DNA of 64,000 nucleotides, from contig NC_071390.1 of the NCBI RefSeq assembly GCF_022682495.2, positions 166,371,220 to 166,435,219 on the forward strand, given 5' to 3'. Source of the DNA: Desmodus rotundus. Lineage: Eukaryota; Chordata; Mammalia; Chiroptera; Phyllostomidae. The notes below the pieces were generated by a model. That model searched no databases and had not been told where the DNA came from. It saw nothing but the letters and a program-made list of their open reading frames with translations. Of this stretch, positions 1 to 10,486 are shown one piece after another (positions within the stretch are counted from its first letter, which is position 1; the number at the start of each line of letters is the position of its first letter). The position numbers and the translations under genes are program-made.

Positions 1-284
1 CTCTTCAAGGCCACAAGAGCACACAGCTGAATGGAAAAGGAAGGGATATTTTCAGGGTGAATTCAGCACCAATCATTCTAAGCATTCATTTGTCCTCCTA
101 AAAATGTCTCTTTAAGCCCTTCAAAATAATTTATAAAGGTTGACTCCCCTTTTAAATGGTTTTACCAGGCCAAAGTAAGGCATGGTTTTTACATATTGCT
201 TTTCTCAATATGACTAAACCAATCTCTGGTTAGGTGAGAGGAGGTCTAGTAACATTTGCTGGTTGTGACCTATCTATTCTACTC

Positions 285-600
285 TAGAATTTCTCCGCCA
301 TCCTTCTAGTCCAGCCCACTGCCATGTTTAGCCTAGACTCCCAAGGAGCATCTTAACTGAATTGTCTACCCTCAGTTTTTCTTCTCACATCCACTCTACA
401 CAAGATACTAGTCTAATGTTTCCTAAATGCCTCTGGCTATGGCTCTCTCCCTGCTTAATCACCTCAGTGGCCCCCCCATTGCCTTTAAACTCAAACATTT
501 TCCTAAAGTTTATCAATCCCATAGTGCTCTGAACCCTGACTAATCTCTCCAGCCTCACCTTGCACCATTTCTAATTGGCAGGGTGGGCATGGGTAGATAC
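285..600 (+). mobile_element. L2 LINE fragment
   Basis: The order 'cccctgcttaat..cctcagtggccccc.attgcctttaaactcaaa' followed by 'tctccagcctcacct' is that of the 3' part of the CR1-clade LINE L2. It is diverged and has no open frame. Ends are approximate. Confidence 0.55.
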
Positions 601-894
601 AAGTTAACAATTTTCAGAGGCCCCTCTGACAGCCTCACCTCAGGGGCCCTGGAATGTGTGATTTGCAACTCTGCTTTCACAATCCTCCAATGTACCTCCT
701 GTTCACCCGGGAGGTGTTGCAAAATCTCAGGAATGTTCCTTCAGCAAAATTAAGTTTAATTTACCTTTTATAGGTGCTTGTGTATGTAAAAACACGTTCC
801 AATTAATTTGCAAATACATTTGAGTATCTATGAGTCCCTTCAGACTTTATATGAGTTGAATAGACTCTTGATTTCCCCCCTGAAAGCTATACCT
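601..894. other. Unassigned spacer between two L2 pieces
   Basis: I recognise no repeat, gene or site here. The flanking L2 pieces overlap in consensus position, so this is probably not an insertion into one L2 copy. Confidence 0.4.
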
Positions 895-1650
895 TTTCCA
901 GCCTTTTCATCTTGGGAAATGGCACTGCCATTCCCTCAGCTGTACAAGCCCAAGACTTGAGTGACACCCTTATCTTCTTCTTTGCCATCATCCTGGTCAG
1001 CAAGACCTGTTAATTCTATTTTCAGAACACATCTCCAGGTGGTCTGCCTCTCTTACCTCCAAGCTTCCACTCTAGTTTAACTCACCATCCTCTGGCTCCT
1101 GGACCTTTATGGTGCTCCCCCGCCCCCCCCGCCCTCCCCCCCCCCCCAATTCACAGCTGCCTCTCTCACTCTCTTACATCTAGTCTCTGTCCAACAGTCA
1201 GCATTGCCTTTTCAGATAGAAATATGATCTTGCCTATCCCCTGTTTGAAATCTTTCAACTGCTTTTCACTGCATTTAGGGGGAAAAAATCCAAACCCCTT
1301 ACCATGCCTTCCAAGCCATGGTGGACCTAGCCCCTGCTTACCTTTCTGTTTGCATCTAATACCACCTCACATGTGGCCACAGGGCCACAGCCTCATCCTT
1401 ACCTTCATCCTCTGCTCTTCTGACAGTCTGATCTCATTCCTGCCTCAGGGCATTAGCATTTGCTGTATCTTTTATCAAAAATGCTCTTTTATGATTTTCA
1501 CATTGGAGGCTCCTTTTTACCCCTCACCATACTTCTCAGACAAGCCTTCTCTGATAACACTCTGTACGAAATAAAAAATAGCCCTCTTTCCCCTCTATCC
1601 TACGGCTCCCTTCTACTTTCCTCTGTAGGCAAGATTACAAACTAAATGAA
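895..1650 (+). mobile_element. L2 LINE, 3' portion
   Basis: The segment 'gatcttgcctatcccctgtttgaaatctttcaactgcttttcactgcattt' and then 'cctgcctcagggcattagcatttgctgt' and 'cagacaagccttctctgataac' follow the known order of the L2 3' end. Frames of 116 and 61 codons inside it run in no single frame across the copy and are decay products. A C-rich run at 1,117-1,147 lies within it. Confidence 0.75.
1117..1147. repeat. C-rich homopolymer-like run
   Basis: Almost pure cytosine, interrupted only by two G and one T. The length is likely to be polymorphic and prone to sequencing error. Confidence 0.9.
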
Positions 1651-1653
1651 GTT

Positions 1654-2055
1654 ACGAGTTTGCTAGAGCTGACATAACAAAGTACCACAAACTGGGTGCC
1701 TAGAAGTTCAAGATCAGGGTGCCAGCAGGATTGGTTCCATCTGGGGGATGTGAGGGAGAACCTGCTCCCCAGCATTTGGGGGTTTGGGGGCAATCTTTGG
1801 TGTTCCTTGCTTCTGCTGCATCACCCTGATCTTCGGCTTCAGTTTGACATGATGTTGTCCCTGTGTGTATACCTGTTTCCAAATTTCCCTTTTTTATAAG
1901 CTGAATAAGTGCCCCCTCCCCCCCCCACTCCAAAATGACCGCATCTTAACGACTTGCATCTACAACAACCCTGTTTCCAAGTAAGGTCCTGTTGTGAGGT
2001 GGCAGGGGCTACGACTTCAACAATGATTTTGGGGAGACACAGTTCAGCCCATAAC
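1654..2055 (-). mobile_element. MLT1-like MaLR LTR, antisense
   Basis: Begins 'gagtttgctagagctgacataacaaagtaccacaaactggg' and ends 'ggggagacacagttcagcccataaca', which is the reverse complement of an ERVL-MaLR LTR of the MLT1 class. 'ctgtttccaagtaaggtcctg' lies where such LTRs carry it. The middle is shortened. It is a solo LTR with no internal retroviral sequence beside it. Confidence 0.75.
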
Positions 2056-2190
2056 AGAGATCTGTACTTATTTACTGTCTGCTCCAGTGGACGGGAACTT
2101 TCTGGAGGACAGAGTTGTCATTCACCTTGTTCCCACTGCCGTATCCGCCGCACTGAGGACAGTGCTTGGCGCAAAGGCTCTCGGAAGTCA
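2056..2190 (+). mobile_element. L2 LINE extreme 3' end
   Basis: 'tttactgtctgctccagtggacgggaactttctggaggacagag' and 'aggacagtgcttggcgcaaagg' match the 3' tail of L2 (usually '..tgtctccccactagaatgtaagctcc..agtgcctggcacatag'). It abuts the preceding LTR. Confidence 0.55.
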
Positions 2191-2194
2191 CCCT

Positions 2195-2320
2195 GATTAG
2201 ACAGTAGTGATGGTTGCACAACGTTGTGAATGCACTAAAATCCGCTGAGTTGTGTACTTCACAACTTGTGTATGGAATTTATGGTATGTGAAATATATCT
2301 TAACGATCAACAATTCCTTC
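2195..2320 (+). mobile_element. Old L1 (L1M) 3' end
   Basis: 'agtagtgatggttgcacaacgttgtgaatgcactaaaat..ctgagttgtgtacttcac' is the 3'-UTR end of old mammalian L1 (consensus 'ggtggtgatggttgcacaacaatgtgaatgtacttaatgccactgaactgtacact'). A few hundred bases at most survive. Confidence 0.75.
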
Positions 2321-2855
2321 ATGAATGCGTATATTAGTGATTATTTATTGGATAAATATTCTTCCTGGGACTCGGTCCCTCTCTCTGTAATATATCCTAA
2401 CTCCCCAGAGGCTTAATGACATTAACATTTTTGAGAATCTGATGAACATTTCTCTCCCGTGAAACGCCAATAGGCACACGCCTTGGTGCTCACACACCGG
2501 CTCCAGTACTTTCTATGTCACTTCAGAGAGTCCATGGACACCCTGAGCAAGGCTGTTCCCATGGACCAAAGTAACAGTGTCTGCATTAGAAGATCTTACC
2601 CACACCCTTCTAGGTCTGAAAATTATAGGATTCCAGACACCCATGCTCTGCAAAGCACAGGAGATCTAGAGGGAAAGTGAAATGCTTTGCCTTTGCTTAC
2701 TGGGAGCTTATAGTCCACTTGGAGAGAAAAATATCATATACTATAAAACCAGGCAGAGAAGTCCAAACAGTTCAGAGAAAGGTTTCATGCAGGCTCTTTG
2801 GTTGAAAGTACCCATGACTAGGCTTTCCATTGGTTACTGATGAAAGAAAATATGG
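2321..2855. other. No feature recognised
   Basis: No gene, RNA or repeat is recognisable. A 65-codon frame at 2,483-2,680 has no family likeness. Confidence 0.4.
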
Positions 2856-2908
2856 AAGAGAGAGAGAGAGACAGAGAGAGACAGAGAGAGACAGAGAGAG
2901 AGAGAGAG
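2856..2908. repeat. (GA)n/(GAGACA)n microsatellite
   Basis: Runs of 'gagagagaga' interrupted at regular spacing by 'gacaga'. The antisense 85- and 128-codon frames across it (Ser/Leu-rich) are products of this repeat, not genes. Confidence 0.95.
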
Positions 2909-2933
2909 TTTTCGAGCGCGCACACATGCAAGC

Positions 2934-2998
2934 TTTGAGAACTAGTATAATTAATGAAAAAATGGATTTGAGAACTAGTATAATCAATAAAAAATGGA
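2934..2998. repeat. 33-bp tandem duplication, two copies
   Basis: A unit starting 'tttgagaactagtataat' occurs at 2,934-2,966 and again at 2,967-2,998, with one substitution and a one-base deletion between the copies. The near identity suggests a recent local duplication. Confidence 0.9.
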
Positions 2999-2999
2999 T

Positions 3000-4257
3000 T
3001 TGCCACAGTAAATGGAAAAGTCTCATCAATATTTGAAATAAAAGCTTTTATTATTTTATGACTTTTATTACTTTCTTTTAAAAACCTGTCAGTGTCATAT
3101 AGCTTCTTTAAAAAAGAAATGCTAACAATGGTTTCTGATGCCACAGGAATGGTTTTGAAGTGATGTAATTTATTTCTGCTGCTCTGCACCCAGGCAGGCC
3201 CCACTGGCCAAGTTGTGAAGAAGCCGCTTTCTACAGGTGCCTCAATTCACACCCAAATAGATAACAAGAGGTTAATAAAAACAAGGGGGGGTGGCCTCAG
3301 GGGTAGGGGAGAGATGGGCAGCTAGAATCTGTGGAAATGCAGAGGAGACAGCTCTCAGCTGCAGAACCCGGGAAACTGGGGAACTGCATTGATGGTGATC
3401 TCTTTCCTTTTAAAGTGATTCTGCCCCATACATATCCCACTGAAAACACTTAGGAACCCTGAATACAAAGCCGAAATAGAAGAAGGACTTTCTGGGAAGG
3501 GCTCTTTTAAGTTCTCCAGTGTTTTATCACATGGGTTTAAGGGGGCAAGATCATTGGCCTTGAAAGTATTTTCTTATGCCACCAACATCACCATAAGAAA
3601 AGAGCAAAGCCTTCCACTAAAAATAAAAATGGCACGAGAGTAAAGGAGACGAGGTGATGGCAGAAGGAAGGAAGGCAAAGAGGAAGGAAAGGAGGAGAAA
3701 AGAAGGCAGGAGGTAGAACATACTTTCGTCATTTAATTTTTATATCTATGAATTTAAATACAAAACCTTTTCCACAACCTGACCATGGAATGACTGGGTG
3801 AGCAACTGCTACATTGCTAAGGTTTGTATTTCAAATCATCATATACACTAACCAAATACAGTCTCTTGCTAAGAAAGCCTTTGTGAGCCAAAAGTCACCA
3901 CATCCTGCAAAGATTGTATTTTAGGGGCAGAAACTGTAGTGTTTTGGAGCCACCTGTACCAGCCTCAGAGAACTGATTGTTACATTTTCAGGAATTTTGC
4001 AAGCCAGTCGACATCCTGCTGGTAGCTTGAAATAGTCCACGGTGAGGGGATTTACACCACAGGAAACGCTACAGAACAAGGCTCCCCGCCACCACCGCCA
4101 CAGCTGGTTGGGCAACATTTGTCAGCACTGGCTTTAGATATGAATTTACAGTTCTAACTGCAACAATACAAACCAAAACACAACCCTATTGCCAACCAAT
4201 ATTGAACAAGCACAGATACTTCTGGGGAAGGAACTTAGAACTCGTCGTAAAGACCAT
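3000..4257. other. Unassigned region with a purine tract
   Basis: No gene or interspersed repeat is recognised in about 1.25 kb. A purine-rich GGAA/GAAGG tract at about 3,640-3,715 is the only structured element. A 65-codon antisense frame at 3,921-4,118 is not supported as coding. Confidence 0.4.
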
Positions 4258-4470
4258 CATTCACACAGTCAACAAACACTGACAGAGTACCTAGGTTAGG
4301 GCTGAAGGGCCATGAAGTCATCTGATAGAGATCCCAGGCATTGAGGATCTTATAATTCGTTTGGGGAGACAGGCTGGGCGCACATGCAATAACTATGGGA
4401 GAGTACAAAGCAAAGTATAATTACATATAAGACTGTCTTGTAAAGACTGCAGCAGAGTTCAGAGAACATA
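4258..4470 (-). mobile_element. L2 LINE 3' end, antisense
   Basis: 'cagtcaacaaacactgacagagtacc' and 'gcattgaggatcttataattcgtttggggagacaggc' are the reverse complement of the L2 tail ('gtctcccccactagactgtgagctcc..' and the A-rich end). Confidence 0.65.
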
Positions 4471-4825
4471 GAGTGGTTTAAGAAAATTGTGCAAATCTTC
4501 GTTCTCTGTTAATGTAAGAGTCACAGATAAACCGGCTTCATCCTAGCGGGATGTTTGGTTTGCAGCAAAGGATCTTCAGATAATATTTTAAAATCCTATG
4601 AGTTTCTTTCCCCCTTACTTAATATCACTGTCACTCATGAAATATATTATCAGCACAGAGGTACCATTGTTCTTTGTCATAGATGGTGACATCTCTGGTG
4701 TGTGGCTATTCATTTGTTTCTGGCCTCTTGATCAATGGACCAGCCTCTTTTTGAAAGAGTTCACTGCCCTTGGGCCCAGAGCTGAAGCCATTTGAGGAGG
4801 CTGCTTAAGTGTGAATGACCTTGAG
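4471..4825. other. No feature recognised
   Basis: A chance 65-codon frame (4,598-4,795) is the only open frame of note; nothing else stands out. Confidence 0.35.
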
Positions 4826-5030
4826 TTTGCATCCAAGCTCTGCAACCTTTTAGTGATGTGACCTTAGGCAAGTGATGCAACTCTTTGTGTCTTGATTCTC
4901 TCCTCTGTAATAGGAGGAAAACAATTGTAACTGTCTCACTGGATCGAAATGGGTTAATTCATACAAAGCACTTTGAACAGGGCTGAGCATGAAGCAAGCA
5001 CCGTGTTCATTATTACTGTTATTGTTCGCC
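4826..5030 (+). mobile_element. MIR SINE
   Basis: 'gtgatgtgaccttaggcaagtgatgcaactctttgtgtcttgattctctcctctgtaat' aligns with the MIR core, followed by 'attcatacaaagcactttgaacagggctgagcatgaagcaag', the MIR 3' end. Confidence 0.85.
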
Positions 5031-5042
5031 AAGCCCGTGCCC

Positions 5043-5195
5043 AGCCCAGCCACGCGGGTTTCATGACCTTGTGCAAGTCACTCTCGGTCTGGAAACCTTG
5101 GTTTTCTCAGCTGTAGGACTGGGATGATCCTCTCTGCTTCCCTGCGGGGCTAGTGTGAGGACTGCAGGAAAGAGTGCCTGTGAAAGCTCTCGGCC
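5043..5195 (+). mobile_element. Second, adjacent MIR SINE fragment
   Basis: 'tcatgaccttgtgcaagtcactctc' and 'ttttctcagctgtaggactgggatgatcc' repeat the MIR core directly after the first copy, so this is either a tandem arrangement or two independent insertions. Confidence 0.65.
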
Positions 5196-5439
5196 AACTG
5201 GAAAGTCCTGTACGAACGTGAGCTGTCAGGGCCAGCTTGAAACTTCTGTGCTCAGAATTAGCCCCTGGGTTCTCAGTCTCGTCATGGCTCCATGCGTTTG
5301 GGGGGGTTGCCGTGGTTTCCAGAATTCCACTGCTATGTTCCCAGTGCACGGCAGGAAGGCTTCCGGTGCCTCTCAATGGTCTCCTCTGCCTAGGTTTTGT
5401 GAGAGAACATCATATAAATGTCCTCAAAGCATCTCCTCT

Positions 5440-5600
5440 AAGAGATTAGGTCATTGTTTGCAATCTGCCGGCTCCTCTCACATCAGAGCACAAGCTCCCC
5501 AGGGCAGATATTGCTTATCTGTTTCATTCAGGGCTGGGCCCCAAGTGTCTAGACAGGAGCCTGGTATGTGAAAGGTACTGGATACACATTTCTGGCAAGA
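5440..5600 (+). mobile_element. L2 LINE 3' end fragment
   Basis: 'cagagcacaagctccccagggcagatattgcttatctgtttcattcagggctgggccccaagtgtctagacaggagcctgg' follows the L2 tail consensus (agctccatgagggcagggac..ctgtttattgctgtatccccagtgcctagaacagtgcctgg). Confidence 0.7.
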
Positions 5601-7834
5601 AGTGCTGCTACTATCCTCAGTTCACACTTCCTTCGAACTGGGAAAGTGAACTGAGAGGCACCTCCATCGGAACGAATCAGTGTACTGTAGGCATCCCGAA
5701 ATGAGCCAGACGGTGCATGGGTCAGCCACCACTCTGCACCATGTGCGTACAGTTCACCCTGCCAGGTCCTCTGGCCGAAAGGCAGGCATGGACGAGAAGG
5801 TATGGTCTCTGTTAATTTCAAGAATTTTCTTTTAAAGAAGAAGCTGCCTAACTTGAGATCTGGTCAATGTCATTATCTCACCCTAGCTCCACATCCAGAC
5901 CCTGACCTGCACGTCACTGACACTAGCTCCCAGGGGCGGGTGCTCATCTCAATCTAGAGGAGCCACAAGGGACTGGTTTCCAAAGAACCATCTGCTCACC
6001 ATTTATTTGCTAAGGTTTTCCATTTGGGAACCAGATATGAACCCAGAACGATCCTTTTGCCTCACTCCAAAGGGCTTAGAAAAGACTGTCATTTCCACAT
6101 TAAATAAGAGTGGTGGGCAGGGAGAGAGATGCTTGAACCTGAACCTGGAAAAAGCTGAATTGGCTTACGGAATCCTACAGATGGGTAGTCCCAAGGTAGA
6201 ACAGCAAACCTTACCCCCTGTGCACCTGACATGCCATGATTTTCAGGAGAGGTGCAAAGATTTAAGGGACTTTTACATGGATAATCCTCCTTTAAAAAAT
6301 TACCAGCTTTCAGAGAAAAAAAAGACTCAAAAAATGTTTTCTTGGCTATGTTTCTTATAGTGACTGTGAAAATCCATGAAGGAGAAAAACTGGCCAGGCA
6401 TTTTTTTATTTTGAGGTTATGAAAGCCTCTCATTTTTATAGTTTTGGAAATCCTTGGAGTTTAACTTTGAACCTTAACCAAGAAAAATTATATCTTATAA
6501 ACAATGGCATTTGTTGATTGGATGAAGGGCTAGATCAATATTGGTTTTGGCAACCCATTTTGGCTGCAGTTGCCTGCAGAAATATGCTCGTTGTGGTGTT
6601 AAAAAATTATGTCAGTTCCTCACCATGTGCCTCTTTTCCTTGGAGTTTTGCCTGAGAATTAGTTTCCAAAGATACTTCCAGAAGTTAACCTAGAGCCTGC
6701 CCTCGGCAGCAAAGGAAGTTACACATAAACTCTCAAAAAGCAGCCTGCCACGGTGAGCTCCTGGGAGGGACGGAGGAAGAAACCTCGACCTTCTGGAGAA
6801 AGTGAGTAAGAAAAAACTTCTCATTCCACAAGGGTGGTCATGTTCCCTCTCTCTGCTGAGTTTTTCACTGAGACTCATCACACCGAGGGAGAAAAAAACA
6901 CCAAACTAAACAAAAATAAATCAAGGTTGGTAAGTGAAAACCATTGCTTTGAAAGAAAATAATCATATTGTAGCCACGATAGAGCTGTCTACAATAAAAT
7001 GTCTTAAATCCTTCCACTTTGGCGGGGAAGTGGTGGCAGTTGGGATGTTTAAGGAGGGGAGTAGGAAAGCTTGCAGTGTTTTTTTTAGAGTATCGTATTA
7101 TCAGTTTATTTTGGGCATAAGACTATGCCACATGTTTACTTATGCATGCATTTATGAAGAAAATATGCATATATTATATCAACTTCACTCAACTCAGCAG
7201 ATTGAGTTGGGTTATTTATCCTTATCCTTTGTAACTTTGTTCTGGATTTTCACTTTCAGTGTAATAACTAGAGCAACGCCTACTGTGAAAGGGGGGCAAT
7301 GAGAAAAGCTAAGAAGAATGAGTCCCACATCATCACTCCTGCGTCTGACTCCAGGACTGTAGCTGCTGGTCCAGCCTCGTTTGCCTATGTGGTCTCCACT
7401 GTGAGGAGCATAGGGTGATGTCCTCTACATTAATAGTGGCCTGTGAAAGATGGCACAGGGCTGAGGCTGTCACCATGTCCCTTGTCCTTGAGAAAAATGA
7501 GGGCACACCTGCCATAGCCTGAGAAAGACTGAGCCAAGAGCTGTGACTGCATGTCCCCTCTGAAGACCTGTTGGCTGACCTCTCCCTGTGCTCCGGGTGG
7601 CCAGTGGGCACCCTCACCTCCCCTAAGTCCCTCCCCTATGTAACTGCTGCTAGAGACATCTCCTTCCAGCTGCTTGGCCCCTGATGCCAAGGCCGGGACC
7701 TTGGCACGTCCCTTTGGAAAGGTGGCCAACTCTACACTTGCCAGATTCTCATAGAGTTTTTTAATCTGTGTCTTGGGTGAAGTGAGTGCAGGGAGTCACA
7801 TTATTCTCAATCCAACTCAGGAAGGACATGCCAG
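5601..7834. other. Long unassigned region
   Basis: About 2.2 kb in which I recognise no repeat, exon or RNA gene. Open frames of up to 122 codons occur (6,007-6,360; 6,934-7,302), but they have no recognisable domain, overlap frames on the other strand and show no splice or codon-use support. Cross-species conservation would be the deciding evidence. Confidence 0.4.
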
Positions 7835-8085
7835 CCAGGGCACATACTAACAGTAACACAGCAAGATTACTACTTACAGTTGTTGAGCACTTACTGTCTA
7901 CCACGCACTGTGCTAAGCACTTTGCACGCTTCAGTTTACGGCAGCCTAACAAACATTCGTATGAGAGCAGCACTGTTGTTGAGACGAGGAGACTGAGGCC
8001 GGGCATCTCACAGCCAGTAACAGCGCTGGGATTCCTTCCTGGTAGGTCTCACTGCAGAGCTGTGTCACTTCCGGCTTGGACTAAC
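7835..8085 (-). mobile_element. MIR SINE, antisense
   Basis: 'gttgagcacttactgtctaccacgcactgtgctaagcactttgcacg' and 'gacgaggagactgaggccgggcatctcacagccagtaacagcgctgggattc' are the reverse-complement MIR landmarks. Near full length. It explains much of a 168-codon chance frame at 7,786-8,292. Confidence 0.85.
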
Positions 8086-8631
8086 ACACAGGTCCTCTCA
8101 CCTCGCCGTGCTAACTCTGCAAGGCCACATCTGTCAGCGTCTCCACCAGTAGTCCCATTCCCAACAAGCTGCCCATGCCTACAAACACATTGGATAACTG
8201 CACAGAAGGTGGGATGGTACCTACCTGCCCCCAAGGAACAGGCAGGCCACTATCCTCTGAATCATTTCCAGAACTTGTACAGCCTTTGCTGAAAAGAGCT
8301 CCCAGAAGCTCTTCCTTATGTCCTATCTTCAAAGGGTATCACCTCCCTCATGGGTACGAGGATGAATTCCTCAAGTAGAGTCAGTATTCCTTGAGTGCAA
8401 GAAATGTGTCCTCTCTTTCTTCCTTATTAAAAAATATAATAAATCACTGTCTCTTAGGGCTAGAAAGAGTCGTTAAAGATCAGCTGCCCAATTTAGTCAT
8501 TTTAAAGAGACGGAATAGAGGCCCAGTGAGGTTGAACAACATGTCTGAGGTCCCACAGGAAGAGAGGCAGCTTCAGGCCCAGAATTTCCCTCTGACTGTG
8601 AGCAGCAATAAATCCTCACTCAGTTGAACTA
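8086..8631. other. Unassigned, possible old MIR-like piece
   Basis: At 8,490-8,590 'tttaaagagacggaatagaggcccagtgaggttgaacaacatgtctgaggtcccacagg' resembles antisense MIR, but too weakly to call. Otherwise nothing is recognised. Confidence 0.35.
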
Positions 8632-9536
8632 CAGTAATCTCTCCGTATCCTTGGGATATACATTCCAAGACCCCCAGTGGATGCCTGAAACCTCAGATTG
8701 TACGAAACCCTAATGAACTTCCACTCTGCAGGAAAGGTGGCTGCAGGCTCTTCCTCGGCAGATGCAGCCTCTCCAGTAGTTTTTATGTTTTTTAGTCCAC
8801 ACCTATTCCTGAGCCTGTAACCATCCCTTACGTGTAGGAAATGGCTTGGTGTCACTGGTTTAAAGGAATCCCGTGCTGAAGTCATCATATGGGCTGAAGT
8901 CCTTCTATAACAACACGTTGCTGTCTGTCAGAACATATTTTCTGTTCATGTATTCCACCCATAAATGTAATGCCTGTTCCATCCGAACTAAGCACTTATC
9001 ACACACTCTGACATAACTGTTGCAGTTTAAGGTGCAAAACTAGCATGGGTTTTCTTTTTCTCCTTCACAATTTCATGATAGGAAATTCATTCTTACCGTA
9101 GATCTTGGCAACCTCAGCAATTGATTTTTTTTCTTTCCTTGTTAAGTTAAGAACTTACACCTGTTCACGTAAAGAAGTACTTCACGGCTTCTCTGTCATA
9201 TCCGGGTTGTGAGCATCACTACTCTTGTGCTTTGGAGCCATTAGTAAGTAAAGTAGAGGTGACTTGAACACAAGCACTATGATGCAGGGCCCTCTGGTAA
9301 GGAGAGAGCTACTTAGTGATTGATAGGAGGGGAGAACTCGGATGTCTTGGGGCGGGACAAAGGAAGACATCGTGAGAGTTTATTATTGCTACTCAGAAAT
9401 TGGTGTGCAATTTAAAACTTTTGAAGTGCTTATTTCTGGAATTTTCCATTTAATATTTTCAGACTGCCACTGACAACGGTTGACCACTGGTAACTGAAAC
9501 CACAGAAAGTGACACAGTGGATAAGGGGGACTGCTA
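8632..9536 (-). mobile_element. Tigger-type (pogo) DNA transposon, internally deleted
   Basis: Both ends are terminal inverted repeats of the Tigger group: 'cagtaatctctccgtatcc' on the left and 'ggataagggggactg' on the right. The left end is flanked by TA; the right end has TA within a few bases. On the minus strand the sequence MAPKHKSSDAHNPDMTEKP (about 9,182-9,238) is the start of a Tigger1-like transposase, and the helix-turn-helix part continues with stops and frameshifts down to about 8,950 (for example 'KKSIAEVAKIYGKNE' from about 9,130). The DDE catalytic part is absent. At about 0.9 kb it is far shorter than the roughly 2.4-kb full element. It is a dead cut-and-paste transposon. Confidence 0.85.
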
Positions 9537-10049
9537 TATCCAGATAGAGTGAGGAAGCAGAAGAGAGGCGGCAAGCAATTATTGCACACCCAACCTCAGC
9601 CGTCTCATCCCTGCTGCGTGTCATCCCAGCGCCCCACCCTACTCCTCAAAGTGTGCAGTAAGTGATGCTTGTGATGGAGAGGCACTGCTGGTCTGTGACT
9701 TAGAAGAAAAGAAATGAAAGCCTTTTTCATGATGAGGTGAGTCCCACTGGGCCCGGCAGGCACATAGCCTTGGGCCTGACCCAGCCTTGGTTCTCCCTGC
9801 AGCTCCTCTCCAAACCCCTTGTGTGCCTGGGCCAGAGGAGCCTTTTGTGGGTTCCCACCGGTTGGCAGACCCAGCTTTCCCAAACACTCCTGGGCGGAAA
9901 CCACTCTACACTCCTGGGGGTGTTCCCGGCCAGCCTCTGCCCCATTTGGCCCTGTGTCCTGGATATCTTGCCTTAGCCTGGATGGTAGGTGCACCATGCC
10001 GGTGTGTTAGGGCCAGCGGGCAGCGCAGAGCAGGAGTGCCCATTGAGCT
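9537..10049. other. Unassigned GC-richer stretch
   Basis: Several overlapping frames on both strands (up to 130 codons on the minus strand, 9,605-9,997) reflect low stop-codon density in GC-rich DNA rather than a gene. I see no domain, and the frames on the two strands compete for the same bases. Confidence 0.4.
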
Positions 10050-10344
10050 CTGCTGAGCGAGATGGGGGACTCAGAGTTGGAAAATTTAAGCAATTGCTAT
10101 AAGCTTAGTGATCAATGCAAGTAAAAGCTGTTGTTCCAGGAATTCAAAGTATGACCTACCCTGACTCCAGGAGACCATAAGCAGTTCCACCTTTGTGCCT
10201 CAGGAGGCCTGCAAGCCAGCAAGATGGTATCTGAGCCACAGTGCTCCAGGGAGAGATAACCACCGCCCAGGGCAAGAATACTGTGGGCTTTTTAATCCAA
10301 TTAACTTTTCCCTGAATTCCAAACCCCTTACCTACACTTTGTTC

Positions 10345-10358
10345 TTCTTATAAAAAGG
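10345..10358 (+). promoter_or_regulatory. TATA-box-like element in the putative LTR
   Basis: 'tcttataaaaaggg' is a good TATA box upstream of an AATAAA signal, as in retroviral U3/R. Activity in the present genome is unknown. Confidence 0.45.
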
Positions 10359-10425
10359 GGCATTTAAAAATGGAATTTAAGACAGTGTGTTAGGGTTTAA
10401 ACCCGCCGTCTTCTGGCCGGCCATC

Positions 10426-10433
10426 TGAATAAA
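10426..10433 (+). terminator. AATAAA polyadenylation signal in the putative LTR
   Basis: 'gaataaag' lies a short way downstream of the TATA box, with a pyrimidine- and TG-containing stretch after it, as expected for an LTR R region. Confidence 0.5.
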
Positions 10434-10486
10434 GTGCCCATAAAGATTCAATCCCTGTCTCTGCTTATTGGGTTCGGTACGTGACA

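Larger units (their letters stand above)
10050..10486 (+). mobile_element. Putative solo LTR of an ERV1-like endogenous retrovirus
   Basis: The interval has the architecture of a gammaretroviral-type LTR. A TATA box in 'cttataaaaagggg' at about 10,348 is followed some 75 bases later by a polyadenylation signal 'gaataaag' (about 10,426), then 'attcaatccctgtctctgcttattgggttcggtacgtgaca', a typical U5 end. No gag, pol or env sequence lies on either side, so it would be a solo LTR. I could not find matching target duplications, and the left boundary is a guess. The alternative is a fortuitous cryptic promoter and terminator. Confidence 0.5.

Noticed and set aside
2818..3204. 128-codon minus-strand frame with Leu/Ser repeats that looks like a membrane segment
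   Set aside because: The hydrophobic run is the GA/CT microsatellite read as SLSLSL.
5155..5571. 138-codon plus-strand frame
   Set aside because: It begins in a MIR-like fragment, ends in an L2 tail and overlaps other frames on both strands.
7786..8292. 168-codon plus-strand frame
   Set aside because: It is largely an antisense MIR SINE with flanking DNA, and opposing frames are also open.
9605..10056. Cluster of frames on both strands that could suggest an exon
   Set aside because: Several phases and both strands are open at once, as expected in GC-rich DNA; no conserved motif or splice pair found.
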